This document shows, one piece after another, positions 26,674-35,621 of a DNA stretch of 64,000 bases. The notes below the pieces were generated by a model. It saw only the letters and a list, made by a program, of their open reading frames with translations. It was not told the DNA's origin and did not search any database. A program made the position numbers and the translations under genes. Positions within the stretch are counted from its first letter, which is position 1; every line of letters begins with the position of its first letter. Source of the DNA: Chitinophaga silvatica (lineage in GTDB: Bacteria; Bacteroidota; Bacteroidia; Chitinophagales; Chitinophagaceae); contig NZ_QPMM01000017.1 of assembly GCF_003419895.1 (NCBI RefSeq), forward strand, positions 80,216 to 144,215, in the 5' to 3' direction.

Positions 26674-27891
26674 ATGGAGCAGAGGCAAAAACCTGTAGTA
26701 AGTGCTGGCTTTACCTATTCAACACTGGAAGAAACGCTGGATATTCCACAAAAAAATTCCCGTTTATACATAGGTATACCCAAGGAAACCTCTTTTCAGG
26801 AAAACAGGATCGCTCTAACCCCGGATGCTGTCAGCATTCTGGCTGCGCATGGGCATCATATCGTAGTAGAGCATAAAGCTGGCGATGGATCGCATTACTA
26901 CGATACCGACTATTCTGAGGCGGGTGCAGAAATCCTTTACGATAAAAAGGAAGTTTTTAAAGCAGAAATTATCGTGAAGTCGGCCCCTCTTAATGATGAA
27001 GAAATAGAATTGCTTCATCCTCATCAAATCATTATTTCTCCTATACATCTGGCTGCTCTGAAAGCTCACCAGGTGCAAAAAATGATGGATAAGCGTATTA
27101 CGCTGCTGTCGTTCGAAAACCTGAAAGATGATGCGGGCACCTATCCTATCGTTAGGGCGATGAGTGAAATTGCAGGAGGAGCCTGTATGTTAATTGCCGG
27201 CCAGTATCTGAGTAATGATAATAAAGGGAAGGGAATTTTGCTTGGAGGAATCACCGGTATTCCACCAACCAAAGTTGTAATTATCGGTGCAGGTATTGTT
27301 GGCGAATTTGCTGCCCGCACAGCCCTGGCCTTAGGATCTTCCGTGAAGGTATTCGATAATAATATCTATAAATTAAAGCGTCTGCAGAATAATATCGGAG
27401 TTCGTGTATTTACCAGCGTAATTCAGCCTAAAGTACTTGCCGAGCAATTAAAAAATGCAGATGTGGCTGTAGGAGCCCTTTCTTCTCAAAGCGGGCGTAC
27501 TCCTATTGTTGTAACAGAATCAATGGTGAGCAATATGAAAGCTGGTTCTGTGATCGTAGATGTGAGCATAGACAGGGGCGGTTGTTTCGAAACTTCGGAA
27601 ATCACCACTCACGAAAACCCGGTTTTCAAGAAATATGATGTAGTACACTATTGTGTACCAAATATTCCTTCTGGTTTTGCCCGTACGGCATCTGAAGCTA
27701 TCAGCAATGTGCTGATGCCGTTGCTTGTAGAAGCCGCCGATGACGGAGGATTCGAAAACCTTGTCTGGATTAAGCGTGGGGTAAGAAATGGCATCTACCT
27801 ATATAAAGGGGCTTTAACCAATTATCACCTCAGCGAACGTTTTAAATTAAAATATACTGATCTGGAGCTGCTCCTGGCAGTGAAGGGATAA
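26674..27891 (+). CDS. ald: Alanine dehydrogenase
   Basis: NAD-dependent enzyme of 405 aa interconverting alanine and pyruvate plus ammonia. The N-terminal substrate domain has GIPKETSFQENRIALTP, and the Rossmann domain has VVIIGAGIVGEFAART at about residue 205. The conserved histidine of the substrate pocket is in ISPIHLAA. The usual KVKEP segment reads IVKSAPL, a variant seen in the longer Bacteroidota branch. About 30 residues extend the N-terminus compared with classical Ald. Transhydrogenase-alpha-like proteins share this fold, but the length and absence of a beta partner favour Ald. Confidence 0.87.
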   Translation: MEQRQKPVVSAGFTYSTLEETLDIPQKNSRLYIGIPKETSFQENRIALTPDAVSILAAHGHHIVVEHKAGDGSHYYDTDYSEAGAEILYDKKEVFKAEIIVKSAPLNDEEIELLHPHQIIISPIHLAALKAHQVQKMMDKRITLLSFENLKDDAGTYPIVRAMSEIAGGACMLIAGQYLSNDNKGKGILLGGITGIPPTKVVIIGAGIVGEFAARTALALGSSVKVFDNNIYKLKRLQNNIGVRVFTSVIQPKVLAEQLKNADVAVGALSSQSGRTPIVVTESMVSNMKAGSVIVDVSIDRGGCFETSEITTHENPVFKKYDVVHYCVPNIPSGFARTASEAISNVLMPLLVEAADDGGFENLVWIKRGVRNGIYLYKGALTNYHLSERFKLKYTDLELLLAVKG

Positions 27892-27904
27892 TAGATATTT
27901 GTAT

Positions 27905-27947
27905 AAAAAGCAGAAGCCTCGAAGTGATTTCGAGGCTTCTGCTTTTT
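27905..27947. terminator. Bidirectional terminator between ald and uppP
   Basis: Perfect 19-base arms (27905-27923 and 27929-27947, AAAAAGCAGAAGCCTCGAA and complement) with a 5-base loop. The A-run on one side and T-run on the other let it work for both convergent genes. Confidence 0.9.
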
Positions 27948-27958
27948 ATATAAATAAC

Positions 27959-28759
27959 CTATACTTCCAACTGATATCCCAGCAAAATAGCTGCAATAAT
28001 GATGATACCCACTACAATACGGTAGTAACCCCACATTTTAAAACCAAAACGTTTTACAGTGCCGATGAAGAAGCGGATAGCGAGCAATGCTACTACAAAC
28101 GCAACAACATTACCTATCAGTAATAGTTTCAGGTTTTCCGGATGCGCCATCAACAATTCTCTGCCTTTCAACAATTTATAACCGGTAGCAGCAGCCATTG
28201 TTGGCACTGCCAGGAAGAAGGAAAATTCGGCTGCCACGTCGCGGGAAAGTTTTTGCTGCATACCTCCAACAATAGAAGCCGCACTACGGCTGGTTCCTGG
28301 AATCATGGCCAAACATTGATATAACCCAATTCTCAAGGCCTGAAATACATTTATATCTTCTTCTTTCAGTACTTCCGGTTTATTGAACCATTTATCTACA
28401 AACAAAAGAATAATCCCTCCTACCAATAAGGTAATACCTACTGTTAAAGGGCTTTCCAACAACATATCAATTTTATCACTAAACAGGTATCCCATAATAA
28501 GGGCCGGGATTACCGCTATGATTAGTTTAAAATAGAATTGCATTCTATTCTTATCAAAAACAAAAAACTTTCTCCAGTACAATACCACTACAGCCAGAAT
28601 TGCTCCCAGCTGAATAACAATCTCAAAAAGTTTAGTAAAATCATCTTTGCCAATTCCTAAAAGAGAGCTAACAATAATCATGTGGCCTGTAGAGGAAATA
28701 GGCAGAAATTCTGTCAATCCTTCTACTATGGCAATGATAATAGCCTGAAAAGCATTCAT
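27959..28759 (-). CDS. uppP: Undecaprenyl-diphosphatase UppP/BacA
   Basis: Integral membrane phosphatase (266 aa) recycling the lipid carrier for peptidoglycan and other envelope polymers; overexpression of the family gives bacitracin resistance. The catalytic motifs EGLTEFLPISSTGHM (about 14-28) and PGTSRSAASIVGG are present, with about eight membrane helices. I start it at ATG 28759; the frame also has an in-frame TTG three codons earlier. A strong intrinsic terminator ends only 23 bases upstream of this ATG. It lies in the ftsX-DUF3098-uppP group seen across Bacteroidota. Confidence 0.94.
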   Translation of the reverse strand: MNAFQAIIIAIVEGLTEFLPISSTGHMIIVSSLLGIGKDDFTKLFEIVIQLGAILAVVVLYWRKFFVFDKNRMQFYFKLIIAVIPALIMGYLFSDKIDMLLESPLTVGITLLVGGIILLFVDKWFNKPEVLKEEDINVFQALRIGLYQCLAMIPGTSRSAASIVGGMQQKLSRDVAAEFSFFLAVPTMAAATGYKLLKGRELLMAHPENLKLLLIGNVVAFVVALLAIRFFIGTVKRFGFKMWGYYRIVVGIIIIAAILLGYQLEV

Positions 28760-28782
28760 CGAATTCAATATGGTTAATAGTG

Positions 28783-28812
28783 AAAAAAAAAGCGATGAGG
28801 GTCTTCATCGCT
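28783..28812 (-). terminator. Intrinsic terminator just upstream of uppP
   Basis: On the minus strand, AGCGATGA and TCATCGCT (8-bp perfect arms at 28805-28812 and 28791-28798, 6-base loop) are followed by a run of Ts. The T-run ends 23 bases before the uppP ATG. It either ends the ftsX-DUF3098 transcript or regulates read-through into uppP. Confidence 0.75.
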
Positions 28813-28836
28813 ATTAAATATTTTATCTGTTGTTGA

Positions 28837-29109
28837 TTACGCGTTGGCTTTAGGACGACGCATGATGGCATAAACTTCTATTAACAGGCCCAATACAATA
28901 ACAATTGGTGCCAGGGTAATTCTGCGGAAGCTATAAACATCAGATGCTTTAAAGGTATTAGGATCAGGAGAATCTCCACCTGTCATTAACAGAAAACCAA
29001 TAATGATCACTATAATCCCGATCAGCATGAATTTATAGTTCTCTTTAGGGAAAATAGGTTTACCTTCTGGTGATACCTGGTTTGTTGACTTAACGGTTGT
29101 TTGAGCCAT
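28837..29109 (-). CDS. DUF3098 small membrane protein
   Basis: A 90-residue inner-membrane protein with two hydrophobic helices (about 27-43 and 64-80) separated by a polar loop containing GGDSPDPNTF and FRRITLAPIVIVLG. This is the DUF3098 pattern, restricted to Bacteroidota, function unknown. It follows ftsX by 33 bases and precedes uppP, a conserved order suggesting a link with the division or peptidoglycan machinery. Confidence 0.85.
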   Translation of the reverse strand: MAQTTVKSTNQVSPEGKPIFPKENYKFMLIGIIVIIIGFLLMTGGDSPDPNTFKASDVYSFRRITLAPIVIVLGLLIEVYAIMRRPKANA

Positions 29110-29142
29110 AAGTTTGATGTTATTATTTTCTGAATAATATTA

Positions 29143-30015
29143 TTAATAAAGATCGTCTAGTTTTAAACGAAGATATTTCATTACTGCTCTATGTGTGCTA
29201 ACTAATGAAATACTAATTCCAATCAGAAGCATTCCGACAAACAATACTGCAATCATCAGATTATCCCTTAATCCGGCAAGTTCTGGTAATACTGTATCGG
29301 CAGCAGACATTACTCCAACCAGTGCAGCTATTGCAATTACCGCACTAATCGCTCCATTTATAATGCTGCGCATATCAAATGGTTTGGCAATAAACCACCT
29401 GGTGGCTCCTACCATTTGCATGGTTTTGATCAGGAAACGGTTACTGAACATTGCCAGCCTGATTGTATTATCGATAAGGAAAATAACTGCCAGACACAAT
29501 AATGCACTGATAAGTAAAATCACCAATCCTATCTTATTCACATTTTCATTCAGCTTGCTCACCAAAGAGCGCTGATAGGAAACCTCTCTTACAATGCTCT
29601 GTTGCAACAGATTATTTTCAATAATCTTTAAGCTATCATTATTCACATATCCGGCATTAGCCCGGATATTTATACTGCTGTAAAGAGGATTATATTGAAG
29701 CAGGGTAAGAAAATCTTCCCTGAATTCTTTCTTAAATCTCTCAGCCGCCATGTCTTTAGACACATATTCAATAGATTTTATATATGGCTTATTGGCAATT
29801 GAATCTTTAAGTGCCAAAGCCTGATTTTCGCGGACATTGTCTCTTAAAATCACTTGTATTTCAATGCTCTCCTTAAAATACATGCTTAATTTGTTGGCAT
29901 GTATGACCACCAGACCCAATGTGCCCAGTAAAAACAATACCAGTGCTACACCAATGATGGAGTACAGGTAGGATGGTTTAGACTTCTTTGCTGATGATTT
30001 CCCGGATTGCGCCAT
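29143..30015 (-). CDS. ftsX: Cell division protein FtsX
   Basis: ABC-type permease-like subunit (290 aa) that with FtsE transmits a signal across the inner membrane to activate septal peptidoglycan hydrolases. It has an N-terminal membrane helix (about 20-40), a periplasmic domain (about 45-165) and three C-terminal helices (about 170-275) in the FtsX arrangement. ftsE is not adjacent, which is common in Bacteroidota. DUF3098 and uppP follow. Confidence 0.9.
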   Translation of the reverse strand: MAQSGKSSAKKSKPSYLYSIIGVALVLFLLGTLGLVVIHANKLSMYFKESIEIQVILRDNVRENQALALKDSIANKPYIKSIEYVSKDMAAERFKKEFREDFLTLLQYNPLYSSINIRANAGYVNNDSLKIIENNLLQQSIVREVSYQRSLVSKLNENVNKIGLVILLISALLCLAVIFLIDNTIRLAMFSNRFLIKTMQMVGATRWFIAKPFDMRSIINGAISAVIAIAALVGVMSAADTVLPELAGLRDNLMIAVLFVGMLLIGISISLVSTHRAVMKYLRLKLDDLY

Positions 30016-30143
30016 TAATCTTGCAGTTTATCGGCGAAAATAATAAAAAATAGTAGTTATGTGTTTAATTTTGCCCTTCCATCAGTTAATATCCCAAACA
30101 GGTGGCAATGGAAAAGCAAGATATGTAGTTGTGAGGGATTGAC

Positions 30144-30175
30144 ATTGGTGTATTAATGAATTTAACATTATTTTG
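30144..30175 (+). promoter_or_regulatory. Putative leuS promoter
   Basis: ATTG at 30144-30147 and TTATTTTG at 30168-30175 are spaced by 20 bases, one mismatch each from TTTG-N19-TAnnTTTG. The start codon at 30265 would leave a leader of about 80 bases. A perfect TAATTTTG also lies at 30066. Confidence 0.4.
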
Positions 30176-30264
30176 CCGAATAGGTTTTTAATTTTTTAAT
30201 GATAACGCCTTAACGACCAATTGTATTGTTTACACAAGGTCCTTTAAGGCCAGCTTCAATCGAT

Positions 30265-33030
30265 ATGGAATATAATTTCAGGGCAATCGAAAAAAAGTGG
30301 CAGCAACAATGGGAAGATTCCCATATCTACCACGTAAGTAATGATAGTGCCAAGCCGAAATGCTACGTGCTGGATATGTTCCCCTACCCATCGGGTTCGG
30401 GTCTGCACGTAGGACACCCACTGGGGTATATTGCAACAGACATTTATGCTCGTTATAAAAGGCTCAAAGGCTATAATGTGCTCCATACTATGGGGTACGA
30501 TGCTTTTGGCCTCCCAACCGAACAATACGCCCTCGAAACCGGGCAACATCCTGTTGTTACTACTGAACAAAACATTAAAGCCTTCAGACAACAACTAGAT
30601 AATATTGGATTCTGCTACGATTGGAGCAGAGAAGTAAATACCAGCGATCCATCATATTACAAATGGACTCAATGGATCTTCCTGCAACTGTTCGAAAGCT
30701 GGTACGACAGATCACAGCAAAAAGCACTTCCTCTTCAAACTCTGATCGGGATTTTTGAGCTGGAAGGAAATAAAAATCATGTTTGCCCTGGCGATCGCAC
30801 CATCCAGTTCTCAGCCGAAGACTGGAAAAATTACGATGAAGTTACCCGCAGGCACATTCTGATGGAGTACCGACTGGCTTATCTGGCCTATGCAGAAGTA
30901 AACTGGTGCGAAGCATTAGGTACCGTATTGGCCAACGATGAAGTAATCAACGGACTTAGCGAACGTGGTGGTCATCCCGTAGTTAAGAAAAAAATGCGCC
31001 AATGGTTCCTGCGTATCACCGAATATGCAAACCGACTGCTGGAAGGACTGGAAACAGTAAACTTCAGCGATGCCATGAAAGAAATGCAACGCAACTGGAT
31101 TGGTAAAAGCCAGGGTGCTGAGATTAAATTCGATCTGAAAGGCAACAACGAAAAGATTGAAGTATATACCACCCGCCCTGATACCATTTTCGGCGTCGAT
31201 TTCATGGTATTGGCTCCGGAACATGAATTGGTAGCTAAAATCACTACTCCGGAACAAAAAGAAGCAATCGATAAATACCTGGATTACGTTCAAAGTCGCT
31301 CTGAAAGAGAACGTATGGCAGACGTAAAACAAATTACCGGTTGCTTTACCGGTGCTTACGCCATCAACCCATTCGATGGACGCGAAATCCCCGTATGGAT
31401 TGCAGAATATGTATTGGCCGGTTATGGTACTGGCGCAATCATGGCTGTTCCATGTGGCGATCAGCGCGACTATGGCTTTGCTCAACACTTCAATATTCCG
31501 ATTACCAACATAATTGGAGATGCCTTTAATGGTACTGAAGCTAATCCAACCAAAGAAGCAAAGCTACAAAACAGCGGCTTCCTCAACGGTATGGAAATGA
31601 AACCAGCGATGGACGTAGTTATCAATAAGCTGGAAGAAATGGGCATCGGCCGCAGGCAGATCAACTATAAAATGAGAGATGCCGGATTTAGCCGTCAACG
31701 TTATTGGGGCGAACCATTCCCAATTCTCTATAAAGATGGTATTCCTTATGCCATGGACGAAAAAGACCTGCCAGTAGAATTGCCATATGTGGAAAACTAC
31801 AAACCAGGACCAGAAGGAGAAGGACCATTGGCCAATGTTACCGATTGGGTAAATGTCTCTCCGGGAGTAAAACGCGAAACCAACACAATGCCTGGTTATG
31901 CCGGTAGTAGCTGGTATTTCCTGCGTTATATGGACCCACATAACAACCATACCTTCGCCGATCGTAAAGCCACCGACTACTGGAATCAGGTAGATGTATA
32001 TGTTGGAGGAACAGAACATGCTGTTGGCCACCTGTTATATTCAAGAATGTGGACAAAAGTATTGTTCGACCTGGGCTTCATCGGCTTCCAGGAACCTTTC
32101 AAGTCACTGATCAACCAAGGTATGATCGGAGGAAGCTCCAGATTGGTTTACCGCATCCGTGGTACTAACCAATATGTTTCTCATGGCCTGAAAGACCAAT
32201 ACGAAACCGATCCATTACACGTGGACGTTAATATCGTAGATGGTCTGGAACTGGATACTGAAGCTCTGAAGAAATGGAAACCGGATTTTGCTAATGCTAC
32301 CTTCATCCTCGAAGATGGTAAATACATCTGTGGTGTACAGTTGGAGAAAATGAGTAAACGTTTATTCAATACCGTTAATCCGAATGATCTGGTAAACAAG
32401 TATGGTGCGGATACCTTCCGTATGTATGAAATGTTCCTGGGTCCTGTAGAACAATCCAAACCTTGGGATACCAAAGGTATTGAAGGTGTTCACCGCTTCC
32501 TGAAAAAGCTGTGGCGCTTATTTGCAGACGAGCAAAAAGGTATCCTGGTAAACGAACAGACTCCTACTCCTGAAGAGCTGAAAGTATTACATAAAACCAT
32601 TCAGAAAATAGATCACGATACTAATGGCTTCTCTTTCAATACAGCTGTTAGTCAGTTTATGATCTGTGTAAATGAATTGGCTTCCATGAATTGCCATAAA
32701 CGCGCCATTCTGGAACCTTTGCTGGTTTTACTGACTCCATATGCGCCACACCTTTGCGAAGAACTGTGGCAATATATGGGTCATAACGAAAGCATCTTAA
32801 ATGCACTTTACCCTGTGTTTGAAGAGAAATACACTGTAGAATCTGCATTTACCTACCCAATTGCCATCAACGGTAAAACCCGTACTGAAATGAGCTTCGA
32901 TCTGAATCTGGCAACGGAGGAAATAGAAAAAGCAGTACTGGCTAACCCGGTTGTTGAAAAATGGCTGGAAGGGAAAACGCCTAAACGCATGATCGTCATT
33001 AAAGGAAAGATGATCAATGTGGTGATATAA
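30265..33030 (+). CDS. leuS: Leucyl-tRNA synthetase
   Basis: Class I aminoacyl-tRNA synthetase of 921 aa charging tRNA-Leu. The HIGH motif reads HVGH at residues 48-51 (PYPSGSGLHVGHPLGY) and the KMSKS loop reads KMSKR at 695-699. The CP1 editing domain contains TTRPDTIFGVDF. Compared with shorter bacterial enzymes there is an insert at about 150-195 containing NHVCPGD, seen in Bacteroidota LeuRS. I start at ATG 30265; the 13 extra upstream residues look non-native. An intrinsic terminator follows. Confidence 0.96.
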   Translation: MEYNFRAIEKKWQQQWEDSHIYHVSNDSAKPKCYVLDMFPYPSGSGLHVGHPLGYIATDIYARYKRLKGYNVLHTMGYDAFGLPTEQYALETGQHPVVTTEQNIKAFRQQLDNIGFCYDWSREVNTSDPSYYKWTQWIFLQLFESWYDRSQQKALPLQTLIGIFELEGNKNHVCPGDRTIQFSAEDWKNYDEVTRRHILMEYRLAYLAYAEVNWCEALGTVLANDEVINGLSERGGHPVVKKKMRQWFLRITEYANRLLEGLETVNFSDAMKEMQRNWIGKSQGAEIKFDLKGNNEKIEVYTTRPDTIFGVDFMVLAPEHELVAKITTPEQKEAIDKYLDYVQSRSERERMADVKQITGCFTGAYAINPFDGREIPVWIAEYVLAGYGTGAIMAVPCGDQRDYGFAQHFNIPITNIIGDAFNGTEANPTKEAKLQNSGFLNGMEMKPAMDVVINKLEEMGIGRRQINYKMRDAGFSRQRYWGEPFPILYKDGIPYAMDEKDLPVELPYVENYKPGPEGEGPLANVTDWVNVSPGVKRETNTMPGYAGSSWYFLRYMDPHNNHTFADRKATDYWNQVDVYVGGTEHAVGHLLYSRMWTKVLFDLGFIGFQEPFKSLINQGMIGGSSRLVYRIRGTNQYVSHGLKDQYETDPLHVDVNIVDGLELDTEALKKWKPDFANATFILEDGKYICGVQLEKMSKRLFNTVNPNDLVNKYGADTFRMYEMFLGPVEQSKPWDTKGIEGVHRFLKKLWRLFADEQKGILVNEQTPTPEELKVLHKTIQKIDHDTNGFSFNTAVSQFMICVNELASMNCHKRAILEPLLVLLTPYAPHLCEELWQYMGHNESILNALYPVFEEKYTVESAFTYPIAINGKTRTEMSFDLNLATEEIEKAVLANPVVEKWLEGKTPKRMIVIKGKMINVVI

Positions 33031-33048
33031 TTGAATCTTAAATAATAG

Positions 33049-33087
33049 AAAAGGGGTGTCTCATTACTTTTGAGACACCCCTTTTTC
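33049..33087 (+). terminator. leuS intrinsic terminator
   Basis: Perfect 15-base arms (33049-33063 AAAAGGGGTGTCTCA, 33071-33085) followed by TTTTTCT, 19 bases after the leuS stop. Confidence 0.9.
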
Positions 33088-33210
33088 TATCTAAAAATAT
33101 CATTGCAATATATTGATTTATAACAAATTAGATTATTGCCAATTAAAGTATGGTTTACTATTAATGTCGGCAAGCTGAAAAGATTTATCTTTAATAAATA
33201 AATAATAATC

Positions 33211-33417
33211 ATGAAAGATTTTAAATTAGATAGATCTGCATTTAAAATCCAGTCTTTTGAAGAAGCAGAGAATAGAAATATCTTTAGCAAAGATACCCCA
33301 TATGCTGAACGTTTGCGTCAAGCATATTATTTAATCTCTCAGGCGTATGGATTTACAATGCAAAACCAGCCTAAACTTGATAAAAACTACTTTATTATTA
33401 AGAAATTTGGTCGCTAA
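33211..33417 (+). CDS. Small partner of the nucleotidyltransferase
   Basis: A 68-residue basic protein, MKDFKLDRSAFKIQSFEEAE at the N-terminus, then a RLRQAYYLISQAYGF helix and a DKNYFIIKKFGR tail. Proteins with this pattern sit directly upstream of stand-alone nucleotidyltransferases in many Bacteroidota. The stop codon shares one base with the next start codon (TAATG), so the pair is translationally coupled. The coupling suggests an antitoxin-like or accessory role, but that is inference. The locus is AT-rich compared with its flanks. Confidence 0.65.
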   Translation: MKDFKLDRSAFKIQSFEEAENRNIFSKDTPYAERLRQAYYLISQAYGFTMQNQPKLDKNYFIIKKFGR

Positions 33418-33881
33418 TGGGAACCATTTTTAATGATGATTTCAGAGATTTTATTCAAGCAATGAATAAACATAATGTAGAATACATCTTGGTTGGTGGA
33501 TATGCTGTAATCCTTCATGGTTATAGAAGAGTTACCGGAGATATGGATATTTGGGTAAACAGAACTAAAGAAAATTATCTTAAGTTAACTCTTGCATTTA
33601 TGGAGTTCGGCCTTCCAATATATGATATGACTGAAGCTAAATTTTTTGCAGATAATATAGATGTGTTTTCTTATGGACGTCCTCCAGTAAGCATCGACAT
33701 TATAACAAATTTGAAAGGTGTAGAATTTAATTCCGCATTTGCAAATGCTCAGTTATTCAATGATGAAGGGTTAATGATAAGATTTTTGCATTTAAATAAT
33801 CTTATTGAAGCCAAAAAGGCAGTAGGACGACATAAGGATTTAGATGATATAGAAAAATTAACTTCTGGTAACGACGAATAA
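33417..33881 (+). CDS. MNT/AbiEii-like nucleotidyltransferase
   Basis: A 154-residue protein of the DNA polymerase beta-like nucleotidyltransferase superfamily. The active-site signature is VGGYAVILHGYRRVTGDMDIWV: the GG pair (about residues 22-23) and the DxD aspartates (about 39 and 41). A third acidic position is likely in PVSIDIIT. Relatives include AbiEii-type toxins and MNT antitoxins that AMPylate or add nucleotides to partner molecules. There is no HEPN partner; the coupled gene is the 68-aa protein upstream. The fold is clear, the target unknown. Confidence 0.8.
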   Translation: MGTIFNDDFRDFIQAMNKHNVEYILVGGYAVILHGYRRVTGDMDIWVNRTKENYLKLTLAFMEFGLPIYDMTEAKFFADNIDVFSYGRPPVSIDIITNLKGVEFNSAFANAQLFNDEGLMIRFLHLNNLIEAKKAVGRHKDLDDIEKLTSGNDE

Positions 33882-33938
33882 GTTTCTCTTCCATTGAAAA
33901 TGATACATATTAGGTTTCAACATCAAACCACCTGTTAA

Positions 33939-34202
33939 TCAACTTCCCCCCAAAATAATCCCGCAAATAGATAACCCTACCAGCAAAATTATTCCTGTAG
34001 CCAGTAGCAGCGCCTTTGCTATCTCATTACGGTTTGCTATAAACATAACTACTGAGGCAAAAAAATATCCTATTAATAAAAAGCCTATGAATGCTAATCC
34101 CGTCAGAAAACCCTCACCATTTCTACCAAACATCGAACATAATCCCAGCACCCCAAGCGGTATTAAAATAAAGATCAGTACTTTCTTGGCAAAACTGCTC
34201 AT
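33939..34202 (-). CDS. Small three-helix membrane protein
   Basis: An 87-residue very hydrophobic protein with about three membrane helices (about 7-23, 34-56 and 63-84). It begins MSSFAKKVLIFILIPLGVLG and has no motif that I recognise. Its gene starts only 9 bases after the stop codon of the radical SAM gene on the same strand, so it is probably the third gene of the Lgt-like/radical SAM transcript. Confidence 0.6.
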   Translation of the reverse strand: MSSFAKKVLIFILIPLGVLGLCSMFGRNGEGFLTGLAFIGFLLIGYFFASVVMFIANRNEIAKALLLATGIILLVGLSICGIILGGS

Positions 34203-34211
34203 ACAACTTGT

Positions 34212-35621
34212 TTAAATGATTGATATGGATTCTCTCTCCTTCTGCAATTCCTTCAAATATGCTTCTTTATCATCTCTATAAAAAAGATTCATAGTTTCAA
34301 ATGGGATGATACGCCCATCTTTATGCACAATATGAACACATGACTTCTTAATGGCGCGAACATCAAAATCATAAGCATCCAGGAAACGCATGATCACTAT
34401 GCGAAATAAGTTTTTATAACTAAGCCCCGGCGCCTGTACCTGTGGCAAACAGCAAAGCAGCGACTGCATATCATTTACTGCTGCATCTGTTGAAATACCT
34501 GTACTGAATATTTTAAGTACGTGCTGGTGTAACCTTTCATCCTGCTCATATACAATTGTATTTTTCCCATTGTTCAGTAACACAGCAGGATCAACATATC
34601 TGGTGAGTGGAAAAACCTGTCCGTCTATTTTCAGAGCATAAGCCATTGCTAAAGCATCGGGATTGCAGGGAACAGGAATAATATCATTGGCCTTCCAGAT
34701 AGGTGATTGAGCAAGGATTTGCTGACGTACTTCCGTTAAAGTTATACGATCAGTAGCCGGATCAAAATCGTCTGTTCTTCCTGCCACCTGCACAGGTTGA
34801 AAAGTAACGCCCCTGACACAAGGTTGTTTCAAGGCATAATCGATGATTTCTCCTATTTCATCATCATTCATGTTCTTTTGCAGCGTTACTACCAGTGTAG
34901 TACTCAGGTCTGCTTCATTCAGGTTTTCTATAGCCTGCCTGCGTATATCCGTCAGATCCTTACCTCTCATGCGTTCAAGAACCGAAGGTTTGAAGGAATC
35001 GAATTGCAGATACACTTCAAAATCCGGCATATAGGTAGCCAATCTTGCAGTAAACTCTTTATCCTTTGCTATTCTGACACCATTGGTGTTGATCATTAAA
35101 TGGCGGATCGGCTTACGTTTGGCTATATCAAGTATCTCAAAAAACTGAGGATGAATAGTAGGTTCTCCTCCACTCAGTTGCACAACATCTGGCTGTCCTT
35201 CGTTTGCTACAATGATATCCAGCATCTCTTCGATCTCCTCCAATGTACGATGCCGGCCATAATGCGGCGACGACATTGCGTAACAGGTTGGACAGGTCAG
35301 ATTACAACGGTCTGTTAATTCAATAACACTCAGGCAGGAATGCTGCTCATGATCATGACATAAACCACAATCATATGGACATCCATAATGTGTTTTAGTA
35401 TTAGTTTTTAACGGAGCTTCAGATGGCTTGTTATAGTTGCGTGTATTCTTGTAGTATTCTATATCCGTGGCGATTATTACCTTTTCCTTTCCATGCTGAG
35501 GACAATGTTTAACCATGTAAACGTTTCCTTCTTCAAAAATAATTTTAGCATCTACCCTTCTCAAACAGGTACTACAGATACTCAGCGTAAAATCGTAATA
35601 AGTATAATTTTTCTCAGGCAT
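34212..35621 (-). CDS. Tes-like (COG1964) radical SAM enzyme
   Basis: A 469-residue radical S-adenosylmethionine protein. The N-terminus has a CSTCLRRVDAKI knuckle and HCPQHGKEKV, a further Cys cluster CPYDCGLCHDH lies at about residues 75-85, and the radical SAM cluster CNLTCPTC starts near residue 102. SGGEPTIHPQF is the SAM-binding GGE motif. The C-terminus has additional cysteines (LLCCLP, KSCVHIVHKDGR). This layout matches COG1964, whose characterised archaeal member Tes joins lipid tails in tetraether lipids. Its start overlaps the Lgt-like gene by 8 bases. A lipid substrate is inferred from family and neighbour. Confidence 0.78.
   Translation of the reverse strand: MPEKNYTYYDFTLSICSTCLRRVDAKIIFEEGNVYMVKHCPQHGKEKVIIATDIEYYKNTRNYNKPSEAPLKTNTKTHYGCPYDCGLCHDHEQHSCLSVIELTDRCNLTCPTCYAMSSPHYGRHRTLEEIEEMLDIIVANEGQPDVVQLSGGEPTIHPQFFEILDIAKRKPIRHLMINTNGVRIAKDKEFTARLATYMPDFEVYLQFDSFKPSVLERMRGKDLTDIRRQAIENLNEADLSTTLVVTLQKNMNDDEIGEIIDYALKQPCVRGVTFQPVQVAGRTDDFDPATDRITLTEVRQQILAQSPIWKANDIIPVPCNPDALAMAYALKIDGQVFPLTRYVDPAVLLNNGKNTIVYEQDERLHQHVLKIFSTGISTDAAVNDMQSLLCCLPQVQAPGLSYKNLFRIVIMRFLDAYDFDVRAIKKSCVHIVHKDGRIIPFETMNLFYRDDKEAYLKELQKERESISII

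Noticed and set aside
30226..30264. Longer start of leuS
   Set aside because: The 13 residues do not fit the LeuRS N-terminus, which begins with the MEYNF stretch.
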